Shown: positions 6,069 through 14,826 of the stretch, one piece after another
How the letters are laid out: the number at the start of each line of letters is the position of its first letter
Position numbering within the stretch: position 1 is the stretch's first letter
Origin: UBA4742 sp002403895
GTDB lineage: Bacteria > Actinomycetota > Acidimicrobiia > Acidimicrobiales > Acidimicrobilacustridaceae
Length of the DNA: 18,419 nt
Direction of reading: 5' to 3'
Assembly (NCBI GenBank): GCA_036823295.1
Contig: DAISGD010000061.1
Location: 1-18,419, forward strand
Translations under genes and position numbers: made by a program
Notes under the pieces: model-generated
Told to the model about the DNA's origin: nothing
The model's database searches: none
The model's input: only the letters and a program-made list of their open reading frames with translations

Positions 6069-6730
6069 TGACCGCGACCCTCGAAGCCCAGGACCTCTAC
6101 CGCTTCTACCACGCCGGAGAGGAGGAGACGCTCGCCCTTCGAGGGGTGAGCCTCGGTGTCGAGTCGGGCGAGATCGTGGCCATCACCGGCCCGTCCGGCT
6201 CCGGGAAGTCGACCCTGCTGGCCTGCCTGGCCGGGCTCGACGAGCCCGACGGGGGGCTGGTCCACATCGACGGCCAGCGGCTCTCGCATCGCAGCGAAGG
6301 CGAACGAGCCGCCCTACGAGCCCGATCGATTGGCGTGTTGTTCCAGACGGAGAATCTGCTCGACCATCTCAGCGTCCGGGCCAACGTGACGTTCGCCCAG
6401 CGCCTCGGTGGCGGCGTGGATCGTGACCGGGCCGAGCAACTCCTCGACGATCTCGGCATCGGGTCGCGGGGCGACGCCCTCCCACGGGAGCTGTCCGGGG
6501 GGGAGACGGCCCGTGCCGGCCTGGCGGTCGCCCTGGCCAACAACCCAGCGGTCCTGTTGGCCGACGAGCCGACCGGCGAGCTCGATCGACGCAACGAGGT
6601 GTCGGTGCTCGATCTCATCCGCCGCGCCGCCAACCGTGGCGCGGCCGTGGTGATCGTGACGCACAGCCCGACCGTGGCCGCCCACGCCGACCGGCAGATC
6701 CGTATGGCCGACGGCTGGGTGACGACATGA
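6068..6730 (+). CDS. ABC transporter ATPase, MacB/LolD type (first)
   Basis: The protein has 220 residues. It has every ABC motif: Walker A 'GPSGSGKST' (41-49), Q-loop Gln93 ('LFQTENLLDHLS'), signature 'LSGGE' (142-146), Walker B 'VLLADE' (162-167), D-loop 'GELD', and switch His199 ('IVTHS'). The 'TENLLDHLSVRANV' stretch after the Q-loop and the overall length match MacB/LolD/FtsE-type ATPases, which work with FtsX-fold permeases. These systems usually use ATP for mechanical work on envelope substrates (lipoproteins, peptides, antibiotics) rather than classic uptake. The ATG at 6068 overlaps the lipoprotein stop by one base. The signature is followed by 'TARAGLAVAL' instead of the usual 'QQRVAIARAL', a mild deviation. 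Confidence 0.92.
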   Translation: MTATLEAQDLYRFYHAGEEETLALRGVSLGVESGEIVAITGPSGSGKSTLLACLAGLDEPDGGLVHIDGQRLSHRSEGERAALRARSIGVLFQTENLLDHLSVRANVTFAQRLGGGVDRDRAEQLLDDLGIGSRGDALPRELSGGETARAGLAVALANNPAVLLADEPTGELDRRNEVSVLDLIRRAANRGAAVVIVTHSPTVAAHADRQIRMADGWVTT

Positions 6731-7434
6731 CCGTCGTCCCGCCCACCGTGATCGGGGCCCCCGCTTTGGTCGAGTGCCTCGCCGTGGCCCGCACCTTCGG
6801 ATCCGGGCCGCGGGCGGTCGTCGCCGTCCATGCCGCCTCCTGTCGCATCGAGCCCGGACAGACCGTGGCCCTCGTCGGAGCATCCGGCTCAGGCAAGTCG
6901 ACGCTGCTCAACCTCATGGCGGGGCTCGACACGCCATCCAAGGGGTCGGTCACGTGGCCGGTCATCGGGGACCGACCGAGTCTGCGACCGGGCCCGGTCG
7001 GGGTGGTCTTCCAGGCGCCGAGTCTCCTGCCACCCCTGAACGTCGTCGAGAACGTCGCGCTGCCGCTCCTGCTCGCCGGTATCGGCGGCGCTGACGCCGA
7101 GGAGCTCGCTCGAGGCTCACTGGCCCGCCTGGGACTCGGGTGGCTCGCCGACAAGCTCCCCGAAGAGCTGTCGGGCGGTCAGGCCCAGCGGGTCGCCGTG
7201 GCCCGGGTCCTGGCCGGCACCCCCCAGCTGATCCTCGCGGACGAACCGACCGGCCAACTCGACCACACCGCCGCCGCCGAAGTCCTGGACGCGCTTCTCG
7301 CCGCCACCGAGCTCCTCGGTGCCGGTTTGCTGGTCAGCACCCACGACGAACAGATCGCCGACCGTCTCGCCATCCGCTGGCAGATGGCCGACGGCCGCCT
7401 CGACACCGAAAGCGACACACCATGCTCGCGATGA
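6727..7434 (+). CDS. ABC transporter ATPase, MacB/LolD type (second)
   Basis: The protein has 235 residues. Motifs: Walker A 'GASGSGKST' (51-59), Q-loop Gln96 ('VFQAPSLLPPLNVVENV'), signature 'LSGGQ' (148-152) followed by the classic 'AQRVAVARVL', Walker B 'LILADE' (168-173), and His206 ('VSTHD'). It starts with an ATGA overlap onto the first ATPase. The region between Walker A and the Q-loop is shorter than usual ('GSVTWPVIGDRPSLRPGPVG'), lacking the standard linker found in the first ATPase. Two different ATPases with one double-length permease suggest a heterodimeric ATPase pair serving the single permease protein. This pairing is inferred from gene order. Confidence 0.92.
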   Translation: MTVVPPTVIGAPALVECLAVARTFGSGPRAVVAVHAASCRIEPGQTVALVGASGSGKSTLLNLMAGLDTPSKGSVTWPVIGDRPSLRPGPVGVVFQAPSLLPPLNVVENVALPLLLAGIGGADAEELARGSLARLGLGWLADKLPEELSGGQAQRVAVARVLAGTPQLILADEPTGQLDHTAAAEVLDALLAATELLGAGLLVSTHDEQIADRLAIRWQMADGRLDTESDTPCSR

Positions 7435-10100
7435 CCTGGATGCAGGGACTCGTCGCCCACCGACGGGGGAGACTGGTCGCCGCGTCACTCGGGGTTGCGG
7501 TCGCCGTCGCGCTCCTCGCGTCGATCGGGACGTTCCTGTCCACCTCGAAGGCCACCATGACCAGCCGTTCGGTGGCGACGGTGGCGATCGATTGGCAGGT
7601 CGAGACCCAACCGGGCACCGACCCCGCCACTGTCACCGACGCGTTGCGGGCCACCCCATCCGTCGTCGCCACCGCGCCGGTCGGATTCGCCGACACGACC
7701 GGACTGACCGCCACCACCGCCGGACTTGGCGGGACGAAGACCACGCAGAGCACCGGTCCCGGGGTGGTCCTCGGTCTTCCTGCCGACTACCGCACCATCT
7801 TCCCCGATGCAATTCGCGATCTGTCGGGCGCCTCTTCGGGCGTGTTGATCGCCCAGCAGACCGCCGCCAACCTCCACGTCGGGCCCGGTGACGTCGTGAC
7901 CATCGGCCGCGCCGGCCTCGACCCCGTCACCGTCCGCGTCGACGGAGTGGTCGACCTCCCCCAGGCCGACTCGCTGTTCCAGAAGGTCGGCGCCCCCACC
8001 GCCAGCCAACCGCAAGCGCCACCCGACAACGTCATCCTGGTGCCCGAGGGTCAGTGGCACCCCCTCTTCGACCCGCTCGCCGCCACCGGATCCGACCAGG
8101 TCCGGACCCAGGTCCACGCCCGTCTCGACCATGCCCTGCCCACCGACCCGGTCGCGGCATACGACACCGTGGTTCGCCAAGCCCACAACCTCGAAGCCCG
8201 CCTCCACGGCGGGGGCGTCGTCGGCGACAACCTGGGCGCCACCCTGGCCAGCGCCCGAGCCGACGCCCTCTACGCCCAGGTCCTCTTCCTGTTCCTCGGG
8301 CTCCCCGGGGCGATCCTGGCCGGCCTCCTCACCGCGGCGGTGGCATCCGCAGGCGCCACCCGGCGCCGCCAGGATCAGGCACTGCTGCGCACCCGAGGCG
8401 CCACCACCGCGCAACTCACCCGGATCGCCGTCATCGAAGCGCTCGCCGTCGGCGGCGTCGGATCGGCCCTCGGTCTGCTCGGAGCACTCATCGTCGGCCG
8501 TCTCGCCTTCGGGACCTTCGGCTTCGGCGGCTCGCTCAGCACCGCGGCGGGGTGGATCGGCGCCGCGGTCGTGGCCGGGATCGGCATCGCCATCGCCTCG
8601 ATCGCCCTCCCGGCCCGCCGCGACGCCCGGGCGCTGACCATCGCCGCGGCCCGCCAGTCGGTCGGTCGGGCCCGCAACCCGCGCTGGATGCGATACGGGC
8701 TGGACTTCTGGCTCATCGCCATCGCCCTCGCCGTCTTCTGGCTGACCAGCCAGAATGGCTACAAGCTCGTCCTCGCCGTCGAGGGCGTCCCCACCATCTC
8801 GGTCAGCTACTGGGCGTTTGCCGGCCCCGCGCTGCTGTGGGTCGGCGCCGCGCTGCTCACGTGGCGACTGACGACCGTCTTCCTCAAGCGGGGCCGCGCC
8901 CCGTTGGGGGCGATGCTGCGCCCGGTCGCGGGCGGCTTGGCCGACACCGTCGCCGCCGCCATGGGCCGCCAACGCCGGCTCCTCGCTACCGGCGCCGTAC
9001 TTGTGGCCCTGACGGCGAGCTTCGCCACCTCGACTGCCGTGTTCAACTCCACATACCACCAACAGGCCGCGATCGATGCCGCGCTGACCAACGGGGCCGA
9101 TGTCCGGGTCACCCAATCACCCGGCGTCCTCGTCGGTCCTGATCAGGGGGCGGCCCTGGCCTCGATCCCCGGGGTCAAGTCCGTCGAGGCCATCCAGCAT
9201 CGCTACGCCTACGTCGGCAACGACCTCCAGGACCTGTTCGGTGTCAACCCCACCACCGTCGTCGGCGCCACCAAGCTCGTCGACGGCTACTTCCAAGGCG
9301 GTACCGCAGCCGAGGTCATGGGGCGGCTCGCTGCTCAGCCCGACGCGTTGCTGGTCAGCGACGAAACCGTGAAGGACTTCCAACTCAACCTCGGCGACCC
9401 GATCAAGCTCCGCCTCCAGGACAGCCGCACCAAGCAACTGGTTGACGTCTCGTTCCGCTACGCCGGGGTCGCCAAGGAATTTCCCACCGCACCCCACGAC
9501 AGCTTCCTGATCGCCAACGCCGACTACATCGCGCAAGCCACCGGCTCCAACGCGGTCGGCTCGTTCTTGCTCACCACTTCCGGCTCGAGCCCCACCGAGG
9601 TTGCCAACCGTGTCCGGAACCAGGTCGGAACCACGGCGTCGGTAACCGACATCGGGTCGACCAAGCGGGTCATCGGCTCCAGCCTCACCGCCGTTGATCT
9701 CAACGGTCTCACCCGTGTCGAACTGGGCTTCGCCCTGCTACTCGCCGCCGCGTCGACCGGCCTCGTCCTTTGGCTCGGATTGGCCGAACGACGCCGCACG
9801 TTCGCCATCGCCGCCGCGCTGGGTGCGACCCCCCGCCAACTCGGAGGGTTCGTGTGGGCCGAAGCGGGCCTCATCACCGTCGTCGGGCTGGTTGCCGGCG
9901 CCATTGGCGGCTGGGCCCTGTCGGCCATGCTGGTCAAGGTCCTCACCGGCGTGTTCGACCCACCCCCCGACGCCCTCACCATCCCCTGGGGCTACCTGAT
10001 CGCCCTCGTCGTCGTCGCCCTCGCCTCCGTCGCCGTGGCCGCCGTCACCGCGATACGGGCCAGCCGGCGCGCCCCCATCGCCATGCTCCGGGCCACATGA
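7431..10100 (+). CDS. FtsX/MacB-family ABC permease, double-length
   Basis: The protein has 889 residues from the ATG at 7431, which makes an ATGA overlap with the ATPase stop. The ATG at 7422 (three residues longer) is equally possible. The frame extending upstream to 7140 is a shadow of the ATPase. Layout: TM1 about 15-35, a first extracytoplasmic MacB-PCD-like region about 36-278, three TMs of a first FtsX domain (about 281-397), two further TMs (about 425-441 and 459-480), another TM about 516-537, a second extracytoplasmic domain about 538-757, then three TMs of a second FtsX domain (about 762-785, 803-833 and 850-876). This duplicated arrangement suits actinobacterial antibiotic/peptide or lipoprotein-handling permeases. 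It should be energised by the two ATPases just upstream. The substrate is unknown. Confidence 0.9.
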   Translation: MTWMQGLVAHRRGRLVAASLGVAVAVALLASIGTFLSTSKATMTSRSVATVAIDWQVETQPGTDPATVTDALRATPSVVATAPVGFADTTGLTATTAGLGGTKTTQSTGPGVVLGLPADYRTIFPDAIRDLSGASSGVLIAQQTAANLHVGPGDVVTIGRAGLDPVTVRVDGVVDLPQADSLFQKVGAPTASQPQAPPDNVILVPEGQWHPLFDPLAATGSDQVRTQVHARLDHALPTDPVAAYDTVVRQAHNLEARLHGGGVVGDNLGATLASARADALYAQVLFLFLGLPGAILAGLLTAAVASAGATRRRQDQALLRTRGATTAQLTRIAVIEALAVGGVGSALGLLGALIVGRLAFGTFGFGGSLSTAAGWIGAAVVAGIGIAIASIALPARRDARALTIAAARQSVGRARNPRWMRYGLDFWLIAIALAVFWLTSQNGYKLVLAVEGVPTISVSYWAFAGPALLWVGAALLTWRLTTVFLKRGRAPLGAMLRPVAGGLADTVAAAMGRQRRLLATGAVLVALTASFATSTAVFNSTYHQQAAIDAALTNGADVRVTQSPGVLVGPDQGAALASIPGVKSVEAIQHRYAYVGNDLQDLFGVNPTTVVGATKLVDGYFQGGTAAEVMGRLAAQPDALLVSDETVKDFQLNLGDPIKLRLQDSRTKQLVDVSFRYAGVAKEFPTAPHDSFLIANADYIAQATGSNAVGSFLLTTSGSSPTEVANRVRNQVGTTASVTDIGSTKRVIGSSLTAVDLNGLTRVELGFALLLAAASTGLVLWLGLAERRRTFAIAAALGATPRQLGGFVWAEAGLITVVGLVAGAIGGWALSAMLVKVLTGVFDPPPDALTIPWGYLIALVVVALASVAVAAVTAIRASRRAPIAMLRAT

Positions 10101-10774
10101 GGCTCCTCGTGGTCGAGGACGACCGGCCGCTGGCCCGGGCCTTGGAACAGAGCCTGGTCGCCGAGGGCTTCGTCGTCGACATCGCCCATGACGGCGACGA
10201 CGGCCTCTGGCGCGCCACTGAGGAGCAATACGACGCCATCGTCTTGGATCTCATGTTGCCGGGCCGCAATGGCTACCAGGTCTGCGCAGACTTGCGCGCC
10301 CAAGGCGTCTGGACCCCGATCGTCATCCTCACCGCCAAGGACGGCGAGTTCGACGAGGCCGAAGCGCTCGACACCGGCGCCGACGACTTCATTCGCAAAC
10401 CGTTCTCACCCGTCGTGCTCGCGGCCCGCGTCAGAGCCCTCCTGCGTCGGGTCGTGCGGGAACGACCAGCGGTGCTCACCTGCGGCGATCTCAGCCTCGA
10501 CCCCGCCGAGCACCGCTGCGAGCGCGACGGTCAACGCATCGACCTCACCGCCAAGGAGTTCGTCGTCCTCGAATACCTGATGCGCACCGCCGGCGAGGTG
10601 TCCTCCAAGCTCGAGATCCTCGAACATGTCTGGGACTTCGCCTATGACGGTGACCCCAACCTGGTCGAGGTCTACATCAGCAGCCTCCGCCGCAAGATCG
10701 ACCTCCCGTTCGGCCGCTCGGCCATCACCACCATCCGAGGTCGGGGCTACCGCCTTGAATCCGACGGTGGCTGA
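10097..10774 (+). CDS. OmpR/PhoB-family response regulator (TCS2)
   Basis: The protein has 225 residues. It starts 'MRLLVVEDD' at an ATGA overlap with the permease stop; the upstream extension to 9770 is a shadow. The receiver domain has Asp8/Asp9, phosphoacceptor Asp51 ('AIVLDLMLPG'), Thr79 ('VILTAKDG') and Lys101 ('IRKPFS'). The winged-helix DNA-binding domain follows from about residue 128 ('AKEFVVLEYLMRTAGEV', 'LVEVYISSLRRKI', 'ITTIRGRGYRLE'). Its place inside the transporter operon indicates that it controls its own operon, in the manner of BceRS-type or MacB-linked resistance modules. The operator candidate at 5302-5319 has the repeat spacing this family uses. It is distinct from the TCS1 regulator and probably a different subfamily. 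Confidence 0.93.
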   Translation: MRLLVVEDDRPLARALEQSLVAEGFVVDIAHDGDDGLWRATEEQYDAIVLDLMLPGRNGYQVCADLRAQGVWTPIVILTAKDGEFDEAEALDTGADDFIRKPFSPVVLAARVRALLRRVVRERPAVLTCGDLSLDPAEHRCERDGQRIDLTAKEFVVLEYLMRTAGEVSSKLEILEHVWDFAYDGDPNLVEVYISSLRRKIDLPFGRSAITTIRGRGYRLESDGG

Positions 10775-12212
10775 CGCGCGCCGCCGACGCGGCATCTCGG
10801 TGCGGATGCGCACGACCCTCGGCGCCACCGCCGTGGTCGGCATTGCCTTCCTCATCGGGGGAGTGGTGATGACCGCCTACTTGCAGCGGACCCTCGAACA
10901 GGGTCGCCAGGACATTGCGATGTCGCGCGCTCAAGACGTCGTCAGCCTGGTCGCGGCGGGCAAGCTTCCAACCGTTCTCAACGCCCCCAATGATGACACC
11001 GCCGCCCTACAGGTCGTCGATGGCACCGGGCACGTGGTTGCTTCCACGCAGAATATCGAGGGCGAATCCCCGATCGTGCCGACGGTGCCGGGCGCCTCGC
11101 CGTCGGCCCAGACCGCGGTCGTGTCGGCCCTCGATGAAACGATCCACTTCCGCATCGTGTCGGTCCCCGCCACTAGCCCGACCGGCCCGGTGACCGTGTA
11201 CGCCGCCACCTCGCTCCAGCCGCCCGCCGTCGCCGTCGATGCCCTGCGCCGAATCCTGCTGGCGTTGAGCCCGTTCGCCCTGGCGCTGGTGGCGGTGACA
11301 ACCTGGGTCGTCACCGGTCGGGCCCTACGCCCGGTCGAGGCGATCCGAGCTGAAGTGGCCGAGATCTCGGCGGGACAACTGCACCGGCGGGTACCGGAAC
11401 CGGCGCGACACGACGAGATCGGCCGTCTGGCCGAGACCATGAACTCGATGCTGACCCGCATCGAGTCCTCCGTCGACCAGCAACGTCGGTTCGTCGCCGA
11501 CGCGTCGCACGAGTTGCGAACGCCGCTGACCTCGGTCCGCGTCCACCTCGAACATGCCCTCACCGCACCAGCCACGACCGACTGGGCGCACCTGGTTCGG
11601 GACATCCTCCACGAACAGGAGCGGGTCGAGCATCTGGTCGACGATCTCCTGTACTTGGCCCGCCTGGACGCCGCCCCGGCCCAGACCCTTCGAGATATCG
11701 ACCTCGACGAACTCATCCGCGCCGAGCTGGCCTGGCGAGCGAGAACCGATCACGACGAGATCGGTTACGACGGCCAGCCGGGGCTGTGGGTGCATGGGAA
11801 TCCCCAACAGCTGACACGGGTGCTGCGCAACCTGCTCGACAACGCGGAGCGATACCGCTCCGAGGACGTGTCGGTGTCACTGTCGGCGCGTCAAAGTCGC
11901 ATCGAGCTTCGGGTGATCGACGACGGGCCGGGCATCGCCGTGGCCGACCGGCAACGGGTGTTCGAACGATTCACCCGGCTCGACCAGGCTCGCACTCACT
12001 GGGGCACCGACACCGGCACCGGCCTGGGCCTGGCCATCGTCCACGACATCGTTGCCAGCCACGGCGGCGACGTCGTCATCGAGGACCAACCCGTGGGCTC
12101 GTCGTTCCTCGTGAACCTGCCCGCCCGGCGCGCCGCGGACCTCGACCTCGACCACTCCACCCCGACCACCGCGCGCCACGGCTCGGCCGGCGCACCTTCA
12201 GCGTCCCTTTAG
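10767..12212 (+). CDS. Sensor histidine kinase (TCS2)
   Basis: The protein has 481 residues from the GTG at 10767, overlapping the regulator stop by eight bases. A GTG at 10800 or ATG at 10806 is also possible. Layout: TM1 about 17-40, an extracytoplasmic sensor domain of about 115 residues, TM2 about 162-183, HAMP about 184-236, phosphoacceptor 'DASHELRTP' with His248, N box 'RVLRNLLDNAERY' (about 351-363), G1 'DDGPGI' (385-390), F box 'VFERFTRL', and G2 'GTGLGLAI' (417-424). Unlike the TCS1 kinase, all ATP-binding motifs are intact. The C-terminal 30 residues are a polar tail. The extracytoplasmic loop is large enough to bind a ligand or the operon's own lipoprotein. The next gene begins 15 bases after its stop. 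Confidence 0.92.
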   Translation: MADARRRRGISVRMRTTLGATAVVGIAFLIGGVVMTAYLQRTLEQGRQDIAMSRAQDVVSLVAAGKLPTVLNAPNDDTAALQVVDGTGHVVASTQNIEGESPIVPTVPGASPSAQTAVVSALDETIHFRIVSVPATSPTGPVTVYAATSLQPPAVAVDALRRILLALSPFALALVAVTTWVVTGRALRPVEAIRAEVAEISAGQLHRRVPEPARHDEIGRLAETMNSMLTRIESSVDQQRRFVADASHELRTPLTSVRVHLEHALTAPATTDWAHLVRDILHEQERVEHLVDDLLYLARLDAAPAQTLRDIDLDELIRAELAWRARTDHDEIGYDGQPGLWVHGNPQQLTRVLRNLLDNAERYRSEDVSVSLSARQSRIELRVIDDGPGIAVADRQRVFERFTRLDQARTHWGTDTGTGLGLAIVHDIVASHGGDVVIEDQPVGSSFLVNLPARRAADLDLDHSTPTTARHGSAGAPSASL

Positions 12213-12227
12213 GAAGCGACCCCCAAA

Positions 12228-13319
12228 GTGAGTCTCATGACCACCACCATCACCCCCCGCACCGGACCGATTCCAACCGCTCCATCATTCGAACCTGCAA
12301 CCGTTCGGCTCGGCGCACCCCGAGAGATGCTGCAACAGCGACCGCCCCGCTGTCTCGTCCCGGGCACCCCGACGACGGTGACCGCCGCCGTCGAGGTCTG
12401 GGGACGGTCCTCGGTGAGCCCGTTCAACCTCGGCGAAGGGCGCGAACTCCTCGGCTCTGCCGGACTGTTCGGCACCGGCTTCGTCCGACGGGGCCGCTGG
12501 GCGGTCATGGCCACCGACATCGCGACCGCCCCCGGCGGCGAAGCGGAGGGCCTCCGACTCACCGTCGACCTTCTGGGGCGGCAACGCCTTCGCCCGACCT
12601 TCGCCGCGGTCACCGACCCGGCTCCCTATCGCGATCAGGGCATGTGGACCACTCCCATCGCGGAGGACCCCATCATCGACCTGACGGGCTTCAGCCTCGC
12701 CGGGAAACGCCGAGCGAACATCCGCCACAGCGTGACGTCCGCCCGCCGCGCCGGGCTCCGGGTCGCGCCCTGGTCCGACGAATTCAGTGCATCCGCCTCC
12801 GCGGTCTCCGACGCGTGGCTCGCCACCAAGCGGGGAGGGGAGATGGGCTTCACCCTCGGCCGTTTCGATCCCGGCGCGATGCAGACCAGCGACTGTCGCG
12901 TCGCCATCGACGACGACAACCGGGTCATCGGCTTCGTCACCTGGCACCGTTTCGATGACGGTCGGGGCCGGGTCCTCGACCTGATGCGCCGACTCCCGGA
13001 CGCGCCCAACCCCACCATCGACCTCCTGATCGCCGACGGACTCCTCGAATTCGCGGCGGCTGGAGTGCAGACCGCCAGCCTCGGGTGTGTCCCCCGCTCG
13101 CACGGCACGCTGGCCGAGCGGATCTACCCGACCATTCCCCTTCGCCGGTACAAAGCCAAGTTCGACCCCCGCTGGGAACTCCGTCATCTCGTCTCCCCAT
13201 CACGCCACCAGCTCCCGGGCGCACTCAGTGCTCTCGCCCGCTCCTACGTACCCGGCGGGTTGTTCAGCGCCCTCCGCCGCAATGGGTCAGCTCCTCGGGC
13301 CGTTCCGCCAACGGCGCCT
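12228..13319 (+). CDS. DUF2156 aminoacyl-lipid synthase (MprF/LysX C-terminal type), 3' end unresolved
   Basis: The GTG at 12228 has AGGAAG at 12211-12216. About 350 residues look truly coding. The fold is the tandem-GNAT domain that moves an amino acid from aminoacyl-tRNA to phosphatidylglycerol or a related lipid. Supporting segments are 'GKRRANIRHSVTSARRAG' (159-176), 'GFTLGRFDP' (207-215), 'VLDLMRR' (249-255) and 'YKAKFDPRWELR' (308-319). The flippase membrane half of full MprF is missing; this is the soluble catalytic half only. Third-position C/G bias collapses after about 13280, where the next gene begins in the +1 frame, yet this frame has no stop until 15992. I end the feature arbitrarily at 13319. 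A stop-loss mutation, an indel, or a fusion by frameshift to the downstream esterase are all possible. The amino acid used cannot be deduced. Confidence 0.75.
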
Positions 13320-14826
13320 AAGACCGCCCTTGGTGACCATGGCGCTGATCGGGCTGGTTCTGGCCACGGCCGTCCAACTGGGCGTCTTCCGTCACGAGCT
13401 TCCGCTAACCGTCGCCTTCCGCTACGGCTACAGCGGGCGAGGCTTATTGGCCGGCAACTGGCAGACCGTGCTCACCAGCCAGCTCCTCACCCGCGACGTC
13501 TTCATGGCGGTCTCCATCGCGGTCTCGTTGCTCGTGATGGTCGGACCATACGAACTGCTGGCCGGCACCCGCCGCACACTCGTCGTGGTCGCCGCCACCA
13601 TGCTCGCCGGACCCCTCGTCGTCACCGCCGTCCTCGCCCTCGGTTCCGGACAGAACCTCGACTTCGCCAGTCGTTCCCTGTCCACCTTGGACTACGGCGC
13701 GTCGGCCATCACCGCCGGCGGGGCCGGCGCCCTCATCGCGGTGCTGGGCAACCGCCGCCTCCGTCTCGGCGCCATCGTCTTCGTGCTCGGCGGGCTGGTG
13801 CTCCACCACCAACTCGCCGACTGGCAACACCTCGTCGCCTTCCCAATCGGCTACGGACTCGGGCGACTCCAGGGACTCCCGAGCCCCCACCAGTCCATCG
13901 ACCCGCGCCAACAGCCAGCCGAAACCACCGGAGCCGACCGGACGTCAATCGGCCGGGGCCGCGCCGCCCTGGTCACCGCCGGCGCCTGCGCCCTTGTCCT
14001 CGGCGTCGCGGCCGCTCGCTTCACGCCACCAGCCCAGGTCACTGCCGCCCATCTCTCCGTGCAGGTCGCCGGCGCCACCGGGGTATCAGCAACGGCGCTC
14101 GGCGATCCCACCATCGTCGACGTCCGGTATCCGACTCCCTCGCTCGGAGGCGACCGGCACCTGCTGATCATGCTGCCTGCCGGCTATGCGGCCAGCACGA
14201 GCCGGCGCTACCCGGTCATCGAGATGCTCCACGGCCGACCCGGCTCCGCCATCGACCTTCTCACCGCCATCGACGTCCCCGCCATGAGCCGATCGTTGCC
14301 GCCGTTCATCGCCGTCGTCGCCGACGGTCACGGTCCCGCGGTCAAAGACGGCGACTTCGCCGATACCTCACGGCAACACCTCGGGACCGCACTCTCCGAC
14401 GATCTCCGTACCTGGGTCGATGCCACCTATCGCACCGACGGCAACTGGTCGGCCACCGGCGTCTCCGCCGGCGGCTACGGCGCCGCCTACCTCGGCAGCC
14501 GCCGTCCCGGCCAATACCAGGCGGTGTGTTCCATGGGCGGCTACTTCCGCGCCATCGACCCGGCGTTCCGCGGCGAGACCACCGCCACCCGCGACGCCGC
14601 CTCACCGATCCTGCACCCCTCACGCAAAGGACCACGAACGTTGATCATCGCCGGAGAACACGACCCCCAGGCGGTCCGGGACGGAACCGCCTACCAGGCC
14701 GCCCTCACCGCGGCCGGGCAGTCCTCCCAACTGCGGATCGTCAAGGGCGACCACCAATGGCCGGTCTGGCAGCGAGAGATGCCCAACTGCCTGTCCTTCC
14801 TCCTCGGGCAAGGACAGAACCCATGA
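13282..14826 (+). CDS. Rhomboid-like membrane domain fused to an alpha/beta serine esterase
   Basis: The protein has 514 residues from the ATG at 13282, where codon bias switches to this frame. The ATG at 13339 is an alternative. No Shine-Dalgarno is seen, so coupling to the gene before is likely. Residues 16-196 hold six hydrophobic segments resembling actinobacterial rhomboid-like proteins. Ser141 ('DYGASA', segment 4) and His183 ('DWQHLVAF', segment 6) occupy the places of a rhomboid Ser-His dyad, though the G-x-S-G motif is imperfect. TM7 (about 228-247) leads to an esterase-D/feruloyl-type domain (about 275-514), probably outside the membrane. Its nucleophile is Ser395 in 'GVSAG', with candidate acid Asp461 ('GEHDP') and base His491 ('GDHQWPVW'). 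Beside an aminoacyl-lipid synthase, it may hydrolyse aminoacylated lipids; that role is inferred. Confidence 0.82.
   Translation: MGQLLGPFRQRRLRPPLVTMALIGLVLATAVQLGVFRHELPLTVAFRYGYSGRGLLAGNWQTVLTSQLLTRDVFMAVSIAVSLLVMVGPYELLAGTRRTLVVVAATMLAGPLVVTAVLALGSGQNLDFASRSLSTLDYGASAITAGGAGALIAVLGNRRLRLGAIVFVLGGLVLHHQLADWQHLVAFPIGYGLGRLQGLPSPHQSIDPRQQPAETTGADRTSIGRGRAALVTAGACALVLGVAAARFTPPAQVTAAHLSVQVAGATGVSATALGDPTIVDVRYPTPSLGGDRHLLIMLPAGYAASTSRRYPVIEMLHGRPGSAIDLLTAIDVPAMSRSLPPFIAVVADGHGPAVKDGDFADTSRQHLGTALSDDLRTWVDATYRTDGNWSATGVSAGGYGAAYLGSRRPGQYQAVCSMGGYFRAIDPAFRGETTATRDAASPILHPSRKGPRTLIIAGEHDPQAVRDGTAYQAALTAAGQSSQLRIVKGDHQWPVWQREMPNCLSFLLGQGQNP

Noticed and set aside
7485..9116. Minus-strand 543-codon frame opposite the permease
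   Set aside because: It is a Gly/Asp/Glu/Arg-rich antisense shadow with no family features; the plus strand encodes a clear FtsX permease.
11786..12958. 390-codon plus-strand frame over the TCS2 kinase end and DUF2156 gene
   Set aside because: It is Arg/Pro/His-rich, and it overlaps two genes with good motifs in other frames.
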